Assembly: GCA_019096065.1 (NCBI GenBank)
Contig: JAGUCH010000008.1
Span: forward strand, 377,001 to 441,000
Length of the DNA stretch: 64,000 nucleotides
Source: Paracyclopina nana
Lineage: Eukaryota > Arthropoda > Copepoda > Cyclopoida > Cyclopettidae
Direction: 5' to 3'
Shown: positions 45,671-55,599 of the stretch, in pieces
Numbering within the stretch: position 1 is the first letter of the stretch
How the letters are laid out: every line of letters starts with the position of its first letter
Program-made: the position numbers and the translations under genes
Notes under the pieces: generated by a model
Databases searched by the model: none
The model's input: only the letters and a program-made list of their open reading frames with translations
Told to the model about the DNA's origin: nothing

Positions 45671-46985
45671 AAGAGTTTTAGGATCAAGGTCAAGCGGTAA
45701 TTCAAAAAAATGGTAGCTCAAAAAAAGTTCTTCTTTTTTCAGTGCTGCAATAAAAAAAAAGGTTTTATTGTCTCCCTTTATGCAGCAAATAATTGGATTT
45801 TTGTCCCCAAAGTGTTTATGAACCCCGCATAATAATCATAAAAAAAAACTGAGCACAGGAAATTGTCAGCTGAGAAGGATGGGGGAAAATGCTGCTCATT
45901 TTTTTCTTCTCACCCTCTATTTCACAATTAAAAGCTTTGAAGACTGTAAAAAGGATAAAAAGGACTTTTTTGCAGTCAAATTTGGCCCATTTCTCTCTTT
46001 TCACTCTGCTTGATTGACAAGTAAAAGGAGTTTTTCTTTTTTTTTTTTTGAAAAAAAAGCCTTTTGTCCCAAAGACCTACTTACTTATGCAGACTTATCT
46101 TTGCATCTTTGGAATTTGTGCACTTTTTGAGCATAAAATACTCGAGTCCAATTGGAATTTCCATAAATGGAGTGTGATGCATAAAAAATCCAATTTATGA
46201 TTTTCAGCATAAAAAATATTATTATTAATTTCTACGAGTCAGTTTTTAGCTTTTCACCAATTTTTAGTTTTATTGAATCTTTTCAAATTTTCAGTATTTT
46301 TGAATCAGACTCTCCTTGAAAAATTAAGTTTTTTATTATCGCTTAGGCACTGATTTTTTAATTAGTTTAAATTAGTTTTTAAATTAATAGGCTCTTTTTG
46401 AAAAAAAGTGTTTTATTAATTTTAAATAAATAGTTTTTTTATTAATAAGTTTCTTTTTGTAATGCTTTCTTTGAACCAGACTCTAAATAGAAAATCCAGT
46501 TTTTTTCGAGTCTCACTCTATTTTGGCAATCTTCACTAGTATATTTTTCATGGATGGTAAAAAAATTTGAAAATTTGTTTTGGTTTTTTTTCCTTGTCAA
46601 AATGCCATTTACATTTCCATGCTGGTTTTTCGCCAATAAAACTACTACCATTTTTATGGCTGTAGTATATAAGAGGCTGCCCCGAAAAAAGTCCCACTTT
46701 TTGAGAGGTGGAAAAAAGGCGCTTTTTTGGCAGGTCTGAGAAAAAAGTTTGACATCTTTGTTCAAGGGCAAAGGAAAAAAAAAGTAGAAAACGAAGTAGA
46801 AGTCATTGTCACCCTGAGAAGAAGACATTAGCGAAAATCCAAAGGTTGTAATTCTTTTCGGGAATGGCAGCTGCTGTCCACTTATTGCTTACAGTTCGTG
46901 ATAAGTCGATCGTATAATTGTCCAAAAAAGGATTCCATGACAGGATCTCCACAAAAAGACGGGCGGGGCGCTCAACTTGCATCGA
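45671..46985. other. AT-rich intergenic DNA
   Basis: A minus-strand ATG frame (46442-46828, 128 codons, MSSSQGDNDFYFV...) has a strong acceptor-like TTCTTCTCAG near its start, but its composition is low in information (F, K, N, Y rich). It is treated as unsupported. T- and A-runs dominate elsewhere. Confidence 0.35.
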
Positions 46986-47397
46986 CTTTAGCTCGTTCGC
47001 ATATTAGTTAAGCAAGGCTCTTTGAAGTTAAGCTAGGCTCTTTGGTAGCTCATCCCTCAGCAGTTGCTGAGTCGATTGGAACCAAACTTGGTAGGACTCT
47101 TCAGTGAGACGATTTACATTTGCGTATCAAATTTGGTTGAGATCCGAGGCTGCTAAGTGGAGGCCGTTTAAAATGTGAAGCAAGGCAGCGTTGCTTAATA
47201 TTTATGGCGGGAAAAATGGCCTCCGCTTATCGACCTTTGATCTGGATGAATTTTGGCATCAACAATTATTAGGGTCTTATGACGAATCGTGCCAAGTTTG
47301 GTGCCGATCGGCTCAGTTGTTGTTGAGATATGCGCCTCTAATAAGCCTTGCTTAACATTTTAGGAGCCTAGCTAGAAAAATATGAGAACGCGCTTTT
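46986..47397 (+). repeat. ~410-bp foldback repeat, copy 3
   Basis: From TTTAGCTCGTTCGCATATTA to GAGAACGCGCTTTT, same orientation as copy 1. Both ends match copy 2's ends in inverted sense, confirming terminal inverted repeats. No reliable target-site duplication was seen. Confidence 0.88.
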
Positions 47398-48250
47398 AAA
47401 CAGCTTCGCAAATATTTGCTTTCAAAAAAGGATTTTTTCCCATTATTGAAATTCAAATTAAACTTTAAGCGAAAAATCGGATTTAGAAGTTTGCTTTAAA
47501 AAAACCTGTTATCCTAAATTACAGTAGAAAACCCGAGCAAAACTTTTCTAGCCAAGCGGTAGCGAGGGCAGCATTTTCCTGCGTAGTTTCCAAGCGAACC
47601 GAAGCGTTTGCAGATGTAGGTCTACTGTAGACCTAAAAGTAGTCGATGTTGGTGAAGCGCCCCTCATTTCCGCTAATGCTTGAAGTGAACTCTAAAGAAG
47701 AAGGGGGTGTTTTTGTAGCATAGGGCACACGAACGAGGTTCAAGTCGAGAAAATTGAGATTTTTAAGTAGGTAGTAATGACCTCTTGTTACCTAGAAAAT
47801 GTCCCACAATTTTCGTCCAAAAAAAAAAAAAAAAATCCTATTTTGCAAACTTATGATGGATCGAGTTCAGAGTCGAGCTGAGGGTCAAAAATAAAAAATG
47901 ACATGCCTAAAAAATGTAGGCTCGGTTGTTCATGAAAAATCTGAGATATTTTAGGGAAATTTTGCTGTGAAATTTCCAAATAAAGATTGCATCTCTTCAA
48001 ACTTCAAGTAAGTGACCGCAAAGTTGTTGATGACAGCCATTTTGGATTGATTCCCATGTGTCCCATCAAAGGTGTCCCTTTCACCGTAAAACAGCTCTAA
48101 AAGGGTTCAAATTGACCTCAATCGCCAGTGACATGCACGTGGAAAGTAGATTTTGGTGTCCCATCAATGGTGGCCCCATTTTTTAAAGTTGTTATAGGGA
48201 CACCTTTGACAGGACACTAAAATGTGGAGAGAGAGACATCTCAACAACCA
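47398..48250. other. Intergenic DNA with a palindrome, a lone foldback arm and an inverted repeat
   Basis: TAGGTCTACTGTAGACCTA at 47617-47635 is a perfect odd palindrome. ATGATGGATCGAGTTC, GTCGAGCTGAG and GCCTAAAAAATGTAGGC at about 47851-47935 form a single arm of foldback family II. GTGTCCCATCAAAGGTGTCC at 48058 is mirrored by AGGGACACCTTTGACAGGAC at 48196, just beyond the TTC25 poly(A) signal. Confidence 0.6.
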
Positions 48251-48256
48251 TTTATT
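48251..48256 (-). terminator. Poly(A) signal of the TTC25-like gene
   Basis: AATAAA on the minus strand 117 bp after the stop codon, supporting the early 3' end of the gene. Confidence 0.65.
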
Positions 48257-48372
48257 CCCCTGACAAGAATCTCGCAGTGCTCTATTGCCTTTTCCAGACA
48301 TTATTCCCATTTTATACCATAGAAGTATACCAGGTGAAAATACCAAGGTATATAATTCATTGGGAATGATCA

Positions 48373-51206
48373 TTAATTCCTCATTTTCCGGGCAAAAACT
48401 GGCTCTTGTTGCTGCCAAAATGACTTTCGACTTTCCAAGTAGGCCAAACCTTCCTCAGCTGCTTGAATTATCTAGGAAAAGGGTATTTGAAATGTATAGT
48501 TAAATTATGTATATGATTAATATACCCTAAGCTGGGTTATGTCAGGAACATAATCATCTCCTGGTATATGGTAACTTTTCCGCAGCAAAGGATTGTTAAT
48601 GAGTCCTTGCAAGTATTTCTGGTCAGCATGCAGCTTCCCCAGCAGCTGCTTTTCCGCCATTCTGCAAGAGGTAAACAAACGATGAGTAACGGTCGCGCAT
48701 ACGGGTCGCGACCCGTGCGCGCGCCATACTAACCTGATTTCAGACGCGTTGTACTTCTTCTTTTGCATTTTCTGGTTTTTGATCACATTGTTCTTCGCAG
48801 CTTGGATCTTTTCCCTCATGCAGCTGAGCAAGTTGTCTCCAGACATGAGATCCTTTTTGATGCCCATGATCTTGAACAGGTTCACGGAGACCAAAGGAAC
48901 TTCTTTGACCGAAGATTTCCTACGGGCTGCACTGGCCAAGTCAAAGACTTCCAAAGGCTCAGCCACAGTGGGCAAAGGTTCCTCAGCTGAAAAGTCTTGA
49001 GCAGTGTCTTCTGGAACCAGGTTGAAGATGTTGTCATTGACAGGTGCATATTCATAGCCCAAGTCACACTGGGGATCCTTGATGATCTCCTTGATGATGT
49101 CCTTCATTTCCATAAAGTCCAGATTTTTCGACAGGGAATTCTCAATGGCACTTCTGGCCTTGGACATGCCAGCCTTGACATGATGCAGTCCAGGCCTCTC
49201 CACTTGAGCTCTAAGAGACGAGGTTGCGTGAGTTTGTTTACATAGCAAAAGTTCCGCAACCCTCTGTCGTGTTTTTCATTTAAAGTGACGCATTGCAGAG
49301 AAGCAAAGTTCTTCAATAGCTTTTTGATCATCGATTGATGAACTAATTGGCAACACATTTGCTTGGTTTCATAGAGATGACAAAACAAATGTCCAAAATG
49401 AGATCCGTTAAATTAAAGTCGACTCATGCTAAGCTAAGCAAGGCTAAGCTAAGGCTTATAACTTAAAATCTTAAAATCATCTAACTTTATATATTTTAAA
49501 GCTTTAACCCATGAAATGTCCAAGTTAGTACTGACTTGAGTCAAGAAAGAAAAAAATAAGTTAATGACGTGATCGAAAAATCTTTGCTGAGACATTTGTT
49601 TTGTCGTCATGATGAAACTTTCCAAATGTGTCTCCAATTGGTTCATTGATTCATGAACCAAAAGCCTTGAAAGCACTTTGCTTCGCTTCATTCGGACACA
49701 CTTGAAGTAATATGCGTCATTTTACCTGTTGAAGTATTTGAGTGAATGCTCAAACGATCCCATGTTGTACTGAGCCTCTCCTTTGGCCACAAGGCCTTTA
49801 ACCGAGAAAGGATTCAGCTGCAAGGCCATATCAGCATCCTGGTCAGCTGCTGAGAAATTACCCAGTTTGCATTGGCAGCAGCTTCGGAAAATAAACAATG
49901 ACTCATCTTCCAGATGAGTAAACAAACTCAGCGAGGCTGAGGCCTTGTTGAAGTACAACAATGCCCTATTTGGATCACCTTTCCTGGCAAAAAATTAAAT
50001 ATACATATATTGTGAAATTAATATTAAGCATTCAGGTACTTGAGCTCAAATTGACCTTGGGTCATGTAGGTCAAGTAGTTCTTCTCATCCTGGTTGGTGT
50101 TCTCTTCCTCGCCCCTTTTCCCAGATTTTTGGCTTTTCATGTCACTTCTGATGTCTTTGCTGCCCAATGTGACAGCTGCTGCCCTGTCTCGATCCACATA
50201 CATGACCTCTGTCCTCACTTCATTGGCCTCCTTCATTTATAGATAATAATAAAATCATTTACAGTCCGGCTCTCGGAAACTGCAGCTAATGTAAACAATC
50301 ATCAGCTGTGCTTGGCTGTGCATCTGTTGTGATTTCAGAGGGGCAGCCTGAACTTAATTTTTGGTTTAGATTTTAGGTTAGACTTTGGTTTCGGTTTCGG
50401 TTTTAAGTTTGGGTTTTGGTTTAGGTTTTGCTTTATATTTTGGGTTTTATTTTTGGTTTAGTCTTATTCTTGGCTTTAGTTTAGGTTTTGGGTTTAGGGT
50501 TAGGTTAAGGTTTGGGTTTAGGTTTAGATTTAGGTTTTGGGTTTGGCTTTGGTTTTGGTTTAGGTTTTGAGTTTGGGTTTAGGTTTTGCTTTATATTTGG
50601 CGAGTTATTTTTGGTTTTGGTTTCGGTTTCGGTTTTGGTTTTAGTTTTGGTTTCGGTTTTGGTTTTAGTTTTGGTTTCGGTTTTCGTTTTCGTTTTCGTT
50701 TTGGTTTCGGTTTTGGTTTCGGTTTTGGCTTAGGCTATGACTTAGGTTTTGGTTTTGCCTTGCTTTTGGCTTAGATTTAGGGTTAGGTTTAATTTTTGGT
50801 TTAGGTTTTAGTTTAAGTTTTGGCTTAGGCTTAGGTTTAGGTTTTGGTTGAGGATGAGGTGTTGTTTTTGTTTTTGGTTGAGTTTGAGGTTTTGGTTTGA
50901 GGCTTTGGGTTTGGGTTTAAGTATTGGTTTTGGTTTCAGGTTTTGGTTTCAGGTTTTGTGTTTTATTTTGGTTTTGATACTTATCACTTTATCTCTGGCT
51001 CTTTTTCTGTCCTCCATTTCTCTTCTGAGCTGCTGATAAGCCTTGTTTTTCCTCAAATTGGCCTTATTTGCCCTCTCGGCTGCCCTCGCAGCCTCTCTAA
51101 TTTCCTCCTGGATAGGATTTGAGGCCATGCTCAAATTGGACCTTCTTGAGCCCTTTTTTGAGGGCCTTGACACCCTTGAAATCCGCGACAGAGTCGAGCC
51201 TGGCAT
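48373..51206 (-). CDS. TTC25: TTC25/ODAD4-like outer dynein arm docking complex protein, six exons
   Basis: Exons (minus strand): 51206-50988, 50230-50040, 49983-49726, 49210-48734, 48661-48526, 48471-48373; introns 757, 56, 515, 72 and 54 nt, all GT/AG with matching phase. The product is 459 residues. The N-terminus (1-110) is basic and helical. Residues about 115-225 hold TPR units (YMTQGQFELKKGDPNRALLY, then KLGNFSAADQDADMALQLNP and GEAQYNMGSFEHSLKYFNR). Next come the conserved ARSAIENSL region, an acidic linker, and AEKQLLGKLHADQKYLQGLI. The final exon reads EGLAYLESRKSFWQQQEPVF. These blocks match the order I know from vertebrate TTC25, an axonemal protein that docks outer dynein arms. 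The frame then stops (KMRN, TAA) with no donor in sight and a poly(A) signal follows, so the C-terminal TPR half seen in vertebrates is absent here. The first exon's link is inferred from phase only. Confidence 0.85.
50340..50960. repeat. GGTTTTGGTTTAGG repeat inside TTC25 intron 1
   Basis: About 600 bp of degenerate GGTTTT, GGTTTAGG and GGTTTCGG words, including AGGGTTAGGTTAAGG. It resembles degenerate arthropod telomere sequence (TTAGG) but is not regular. All frames are open because stop codons are rare in the motif. Confidence 0.85.
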
Positions 51207-51239
51207 TTTTGCTGACTTTTCTGACTCCTTTCCAAATTA

Positions 51240-51835
51240 GAACTGAATGGAATTGTCTCCACTAGGACAGAATTTTTCCAATATTTTCACGTGGTCACGC
51301 AAATAGAAAGGCTCACTCTTCATTCATGGTGAAAAGTAAAAAAAAAAATTTGACCCACAAAACTGCTGTAAAAAATAAACTTTTGGTGAATCACACTTTA
51401 CTTTAAAGTTCACTCTTTTCACAGGCGCAAATTGGTGCTAAGGTCGTTCTAAGGAAACATAATTTTGCCTTTTTTCTCACAATGAATGGTGGTGGCTTGG
51501 GCAATTGACAGAAATGAGGCCAAAAGTGTGCAACATGAGAAAAGATGCGCGCTACCTCAAAATAGCTCTTCCATTCTGATCGCTTCTCTTTTAGGACAAC
51601 GCCTTCAATAGAAAAGTGCTACCAGATCAGAACCTTTTTTTCAATTCTGGCCCTAATGTGCTTCACATTATAAATAGCGCGCTACCTAAAAAGATCTTAT
51701 AAATGAGCTTAGCATCTCTTTTGAGGTAGCGCCTTCAATAGAAAAGTGCTACCAGATCAGGCAGCTATTTTTCACAGTTTATGCGCAGAAGATGCTTACT
51801 GACTCAAAAAAGCCAAAAATGTCATAAATTATTAT
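51240..51835. repeat. Intergenic DNA with a direct ~130-bp duplication (51548-51767)
   Basis: GCGCGCTACCT and GCCTTCAATAGAAAAGTGCT plus ACCAGATCAG occur in the same order at 51548-51640 and 51677-51768. A further GGTGCTACCAGATC lies in the exon at 51836-52022. The rest holds nothing recognisable. Confidence 0.7.
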
Positions 51836-52022
51836 TCATAATAATTGCTTTAAGAAAGGGTTACAAGATGTGACATAGCTGTTCTTTGCCTCATAAAGGC
51901 TCTGTAGCCAACTCATCTTCGAGGGGTCATAAGCAAGTGTCATAAAGTCACTTGAATTTGGAATTTTGGAGGAGGAGGATCTGGTAGCACCCCAATTTCC
52001 TGTTTTGGCACCATATAACAAG
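51836..52022 (-). CDS. Last exon of an unrecognised minus-strand gene
   Basis: After the strong acceptor TTTCACTTTATTGCAG the frame reads LLYGAKTGNWGATRSSSSKI, then SSDFMTLAYDPSKMSWLQSL and YVTSCNPFLKQLL, to a TGA. The composition is protein-like with an alternating Ser-rich and hydrophobic pattern. It lies upstream of TTC25 on the same strand but ends well before its start, so it is a separate gene. Preceding exons were not found. Another reading frame after the same acceptor (YMVPKQEIGVLPDPPPP) is open for a shorter distance. Confidence 0.45.
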
Positions 52023-52142
52023 CTGCAATAAAGTGAAATCTCAAAATTGATATTCTGGGGCACGTGCAACTTGTCCAATTTGAGGGATCAGTCAACAGAT
52101 CCCACTGTTATAGTGGTCAGCTGCTAATAAAATTATATACCT

Positions 52143-52458
52143 GCACAGTGGACCATCTTTGTTGCAATGCCAAAATCAGCCAAAAAGGCCATCTTTTTTG
52201 GCAAAACAAAAACTGAACACTTTTTGGCCATTTCCTAGCTTTCTCATAACAAATAAGTTAAATTGGCACTATTTAAATCCATTTAAAAAATAAATAATAC
52301 AGTCATTTTCATGACAACACAAAATTAGTCATTTTTTAATGAAACATTTAAATCATATCATGTATTATATTTCAAAAAAGTCAGAAAAATCAAAAAATCA
52401 AAAAATAGATATTGAGCATACGAGTATGGGCGATTTTCCCAGTGAATTATCCACTGTG
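52143..52458. repeat. Long CACAGTGG element
   Basis: CACAGTGGACCATCTTTG at left and GAATTATCCACTGTG at right, 316 bp. The inside is AT-rich and lacks the GCGCAT boxes, so it may be two ends of different copies. Confidence 0.5.
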
Positions 52459-52550
52459 GCTCCATATAGAACTGCGAGATTCCTCACGCTGATCCATCAA
52501 TCGCGATTAGCCCAGAAGCTGATATCAAGATTCCGTAGAAGGCAATGCAA

Positions 52551-52580
52551 TATAATTACTAACTTTCTCCATATTCAGTT
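52551..52580 (+). promoter_or_regulatory. TATA/Inr core promoter
   Basis: TATAATTA at 52551 is followed by TCAGTT at 52575-52580. The initiator A (52577) lies 26 bp from the first T, which is correct spacing for an arthropod promoter. The ATG of the peptide gene is 55 bp downstream. Confidence 0.6.
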
Positions 52581-52631
52581 TTACCTTTTTCAATATTGTG
52601 AGTGTAAAAAAAGCTGCGAAATCCTGAATGA

Positions 52632-52860
52632 ATGAAATACTTCCTGCTTGTGGTAAGTAATAATGAGCCTATTCAGCTTTACTGATGCTCAAATATAACA
52701 ACAACTACCAAAATCTGACCATTTTTTCAAAATGTCCAACCAGCTCAGTTGGGGTCTCGCTAGGGCTGTCTCACAGCATGAGTCAACTGACATTTTCGGT
52801 AGCAATGAATCTAATTTCAGAGCTCACAGAGGAAAAACGACTGCAAGGCAACCAGCCTAA
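52632..52860 (+). CDS. Predicted small secreted peptide, two exons
   Basis: Exon 1 (52632-52652) encodes MKYFLLV and ends at a perfect donor GTG/GTAAGT. A 91-nt intron ends GTCCAACCAG and exon 2 continues in phase 0: LSWGLARAVSQHESTDIFGS, then a basic stretch ending TTARQPA and TAA at 52858. The 45-residue product has a signal-peptide-like start with likely cleavage after LARA. The gene architecture (very short first exon, TATA/Inr promoter) parallels the cuticle gene. A second frame in the same DNA (52810-52954, LTEEKRLQGNQPNHNQLLSW) is also open and ends at a CTC/GTGAGC donor, so alternative models exist. No homologue recognised. Confidence 0.45.
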
Positions 52861-53044
52861 TCACAATCAGCTCTTGAGTTGGGCGCAAAAGATGCTCAAA
52901 GTGACTCATGAGCCGGTTGTCGGCAATTTGAGGCACTTCAGCGATGGCTCGTGAGCCAGTGAGCTCATGCATAACCGGGAATTCGTCGTTAAACAAAGTG
53001 AGACATTGGAACTGGTTGATCATGAGTCATTTTGTTGAAAGCTG

Positions 53045-53900
53045 TGCTCAGCTTTTGAGTTGAGCTGTGGTTAGCTTATTTTGAGCTGTGCTCAATATGA
53101 TGATCTATGCTCAGCTTATCATGAGCTAAGCTCAGCTTATCATTAGCCATGCTCAGCTTATCTTGAGCTATGCTCAGCTTTTGATGAGCTATGCTCAGCT
53201 TATCATGAGCTGTGCTCAGCTTATCATGAGCTGTGGTCAGCTTATCATGAGCTGTGCTCAGCTTATCATGAGCTGTGCTCAGCTTTTCATGAGCTAGGCT
53301 CAGCTTTTGATGAGCTACGCTCAGCTTTTGATGAGCTACGCTCAGCTTTTGATGAGCTATGCTCAGCTCATGATGAGCTATGCTCAGCTCTTGATGATCT
53401 TTGCTCAGCTTTTGATGAGCTATGCTCAGCTTATAATGAGCTATACTCAGCTTATCATGAGCTATACTCAGCTTTTGATGAGCTTTGCTCAGCTTTTGAT
53501 GAGCTGTACTTTGGTTATGATGAGCTGTACTTTGGTTATGATGAGCTATGCTCAGATTGCAGCTTTTGATGAGCTATGCTTAGCTCCCAGCTTATGATGA
53601 GCTACACTCAGCTTACAATGAGCTATGCTCAGCTATGAGATAAGCTGTGTGCAACAATCAATATGATGAACTGAACTCAACTATGAGCTGAGCTGTGCTC
53701 AGCTAAAAGATGAACAGTGCGCACTTTGAGATGAGCTGTGCTCACCAATGTGATTAGCTGTGCTCACCTATCAGATTAGGTATTAGATGAGATGAGCTGC
53801 TCACCTACAAGTTGAGCAATGTTCAGCTATGAGAGTTGCGCTCAGCTTTGATTAAATGAGCTCTGCTAGGCTTTGAGACGAGCTGTGCTCAGCTTTGTAT
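53045..53900. repeat. Tandem repeat, ~21 bp unit (GAGCTATGCTCAGCTTATCAT)
   Basis: About forty units of GAGCTNTGCTCAGCTT(A/T)T(C/G)AT, most regular from 53090 to 53520, then degenerate. Each unit contains GCTGAGC/GCTCAGC so neighbouring units can pair. The 96-codon open frame is periodic (MMSYAQLL) and repeat-derived. Confidence 0.94.
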
Positions 53901-54264
53901 GCTCTCATGCTCACTATGCGCTCTCAAAATCACATGAGTCACCCTTTCGCATGATTGCGAGCCAATTAGCAGTTGAGTCGTCTCAACTTTGCTGTCATAT
54001 TGTGAGAAAGTGAGTCCCACTGAGGTACACGAATGTTTTGAAGCATTTGAAGCATTTTGAGCTGCATTCTTTTGCGGGCTGGAGAGATGGAGTAGTATGA
54101 CAATGCTCTTACTTATTGTGGGAATATTTCTTTCAAAAGGCGATTTTGGGGCCACATAAAGTCACCTTTATCGCAACCGAAGATCTACTGAACAATATGG
54201 CGGAGATTGACAACTTTTGGTTTTGCCATCAACAATTCTGGCCGAAAAAAATCAAGTCCAGCCG
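53901..54264. other. Intergenic DNA with a possible exon
   Basis: A plus-strand frame before a GAGAAA/GTGAGT donor at 54004 reads MIASQLAVESSQLCCHIV. It fits in phase with the CTC/GTGAGC donor at 52953, but this model needs the tandem repeat as an intron. Confidence 0.3.
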
Positions 54265-54408
54265 CACAGTGGATTATTTGGGCGGCGAAAACGCGCATCT
54301 CAAGCCGTCCCTTTTAAATTTCGCGCCATTTTGAATCGCATTTAAAAATATTCATTTTTTTCAAATGGGACTGTCTTGGAGCATGCGCGCGTCAAAATGC
54401 CCACTGTG
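54265..54408. repeat. CACAGTGG foldback element
   Basis: CACAGTGGATTATTTGGGC with ACGCGCAT at left; GCATGCGCGCGTCAAAATGC and CCACTGTG at right. 144 bp. Confidence 0.83.
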
Positions 54409-54454
54409 CAGGCTTGGTAGAGTAGTTAAAAGTGGGATCTTCTTTTTGGCAAGG

Positions 54455-54658
54455 TCAAAAAATGGACTTGTGCCATTCAAAGTTGGAGAAGTATAGTAAA
54501 TCTTGGTCAATCGGTAAAGTAAGGATGGTCGTTTTTCCCCCCGAATTTTGTAGTAGCTGAAGTGTATATAAAACGTTGACCTCCAGTCCAAATAACGAGC
54601 TCAGCATGAGGCCAAAAACTTTAAAAACATCACTAATTGCTCGCAGTGTTTTGAGATG
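54455..54658 (-). CDS. Possible exon with hydrophobic segment, unrecognised
   Basis: After TACTTTTTTCAG the minus frame reads HLKTLRAISDVFKVFGLMLS, then SLFGLEVNVLYTLQLLQ, and closes with DQDLLYFSNFEWHKSIF. The residues look protein-like, with one amphipathic or membrane segment. The opposite strand of the same DNA has GTGTATATAAAACG, which could be a promoter; both cannot easily be functional. No neighbouring exons were identified. Confidence 0.33.
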   Translation of the reverse strand, partial: HLKTLRAISDVFKVFGLMLSSLFGLEVNVLYTLQLLQNSGGKTTILTLPIDQDLLYFSNFEWHKSIF

Positions 54659-54795
54659 CTGAAAAAAGTACTCTTTTTTATGAAAATTCAGCTTTAAAAA
54701 AGTCGCCAAACTGAAGTGATTATGCTAATATGTTAGCTTATATTTTATGAAAATAAAATTGTGGATAAAAGCAAATTTTATTTTGTGATTTATAA

Positions 54796-55070
54796 TGCGC
54801 ACAGAATTAACAAATTATCCACTGTGCACAGTTTACGGGAATTTCATCAAATGCAATTTGATCTAAAACTGAAATTTTGAGTCAATAACGAATTTAATTT
54901 AATCTCATCAAATGTGCGCAGAATTAACAAATTATCCACTGTGCACGGTATAAGGGAATTCTATCACTACAATTTAACATAAAAATGAAATTGCAAATTA
55001 AAGAACGAATGATGCTAATGAAAGAACTCGAATGCGCGCGCAGAATTGACAAATTATCCACTGTGCACGC
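54796..55070. repeat. Three ~120-bp direct repeats of a CACAGTGG right end
   Basis: GCGCA(C)AGAATTAACAAA followed by TTATCCACTGTGCAC recurs with spacing of 117 and 122 bp (right ends at about 54826, 54943 and 55065). The remaining unit sequence (GGGAATTTCATCAAATGCAA) is partly conserved. No left ends are present, so a half-element was amplified. Confidence 0.85.
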
Positions 55071-55406
55071 AGTTTGCGGGAACTTTATCAAATGAATGTC
55101 TATTTGCACTCTCTTTTTTGCAAGAGTGAACTGTATTTACTTTTTGCCCTGGTGAAGTAACAAAAAAGGTAGCCAAAGGCAATTTTTACCCCTTATAATT
55201 TTTCATTCAAAAACACCTTTTGTTCCCTTTTCAAAAGAGAAAAAAGAAGAAGAAGGGTGAAAACACCGACAAATGCAATCAATGAATGTAACTTTACTCT
55301 CATATTGGCTTTAAGCAGGAAATCTCGACAAATGGCTGCAAAAGTGGAAACTCTACAAAAAGGAAGTCCTATAAATTCCCATGAAAACAACAATTTTATC
55401 GGCAAA

Positions 55407-55478
55407 GCGATGTTGGTATAGTGGTGAGCATAGCTGCCTTCCAAGCAGTTGACCCGGGTTCGATTCCCGGACATCGCA
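55407..55478 (+). tRNA. tRNA-Gly(TCC)
   Basis: A 72-nt cloverleaf: acceptor GCGATGT/ACATCGC with discriminator A, D arm TGGTATAGTGGTGAGCA, anticodon loop CTTCCAA (TCC at 55440-55442) and T arm CCGGGTTCGATTCCCGG. A and B boxes match eukaryotic type-2 Pol III promoters. T-rich DNA follows, including a run of nine Ts shortly after the 3' end. Confidence 0.97.
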
Positions 55479-55599
55479 TTATTTTTTTTTCTTCTCATTT
55501 CAAACATTTAAAGTGCATTATTGGCTATTTTGACCTACAAAAATATGCATTTGAAGGCGAATTTCGATTATTTGGCTTTTCAACAGCAAAATTAGGCAT

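Noticed and set aside
46442..46828. 128-codon minus-strand ATG frame
   Set aside because: Low-information composition, no domain, and it spans sequence with A/T runs; likely chance.
48961..48970. CACAGTGG motif inside TTC25 exon 4
   Set aside because: It encodes Thr-Val in the conserved reading frame and has no paired end or GCGCAT box, so it is chance.
52685..52954. CH-domain-like frame (NQLLSWAQKM ... VGNLRHFSDG)
   Set aside because: The W and FSDG spacing is reminiscent of calponin-homology domains, but it competes with the signal-peptide frame in the same exon and the downstream sequence does not continue like a CH domain.
54540..54625. Plus-strand promoter with TATATAAAACG and a following ATG (MRPKTLKTS...)
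   Set aside because: The frame stops after 18 codons without a donor, and the initiator spacing is poor.
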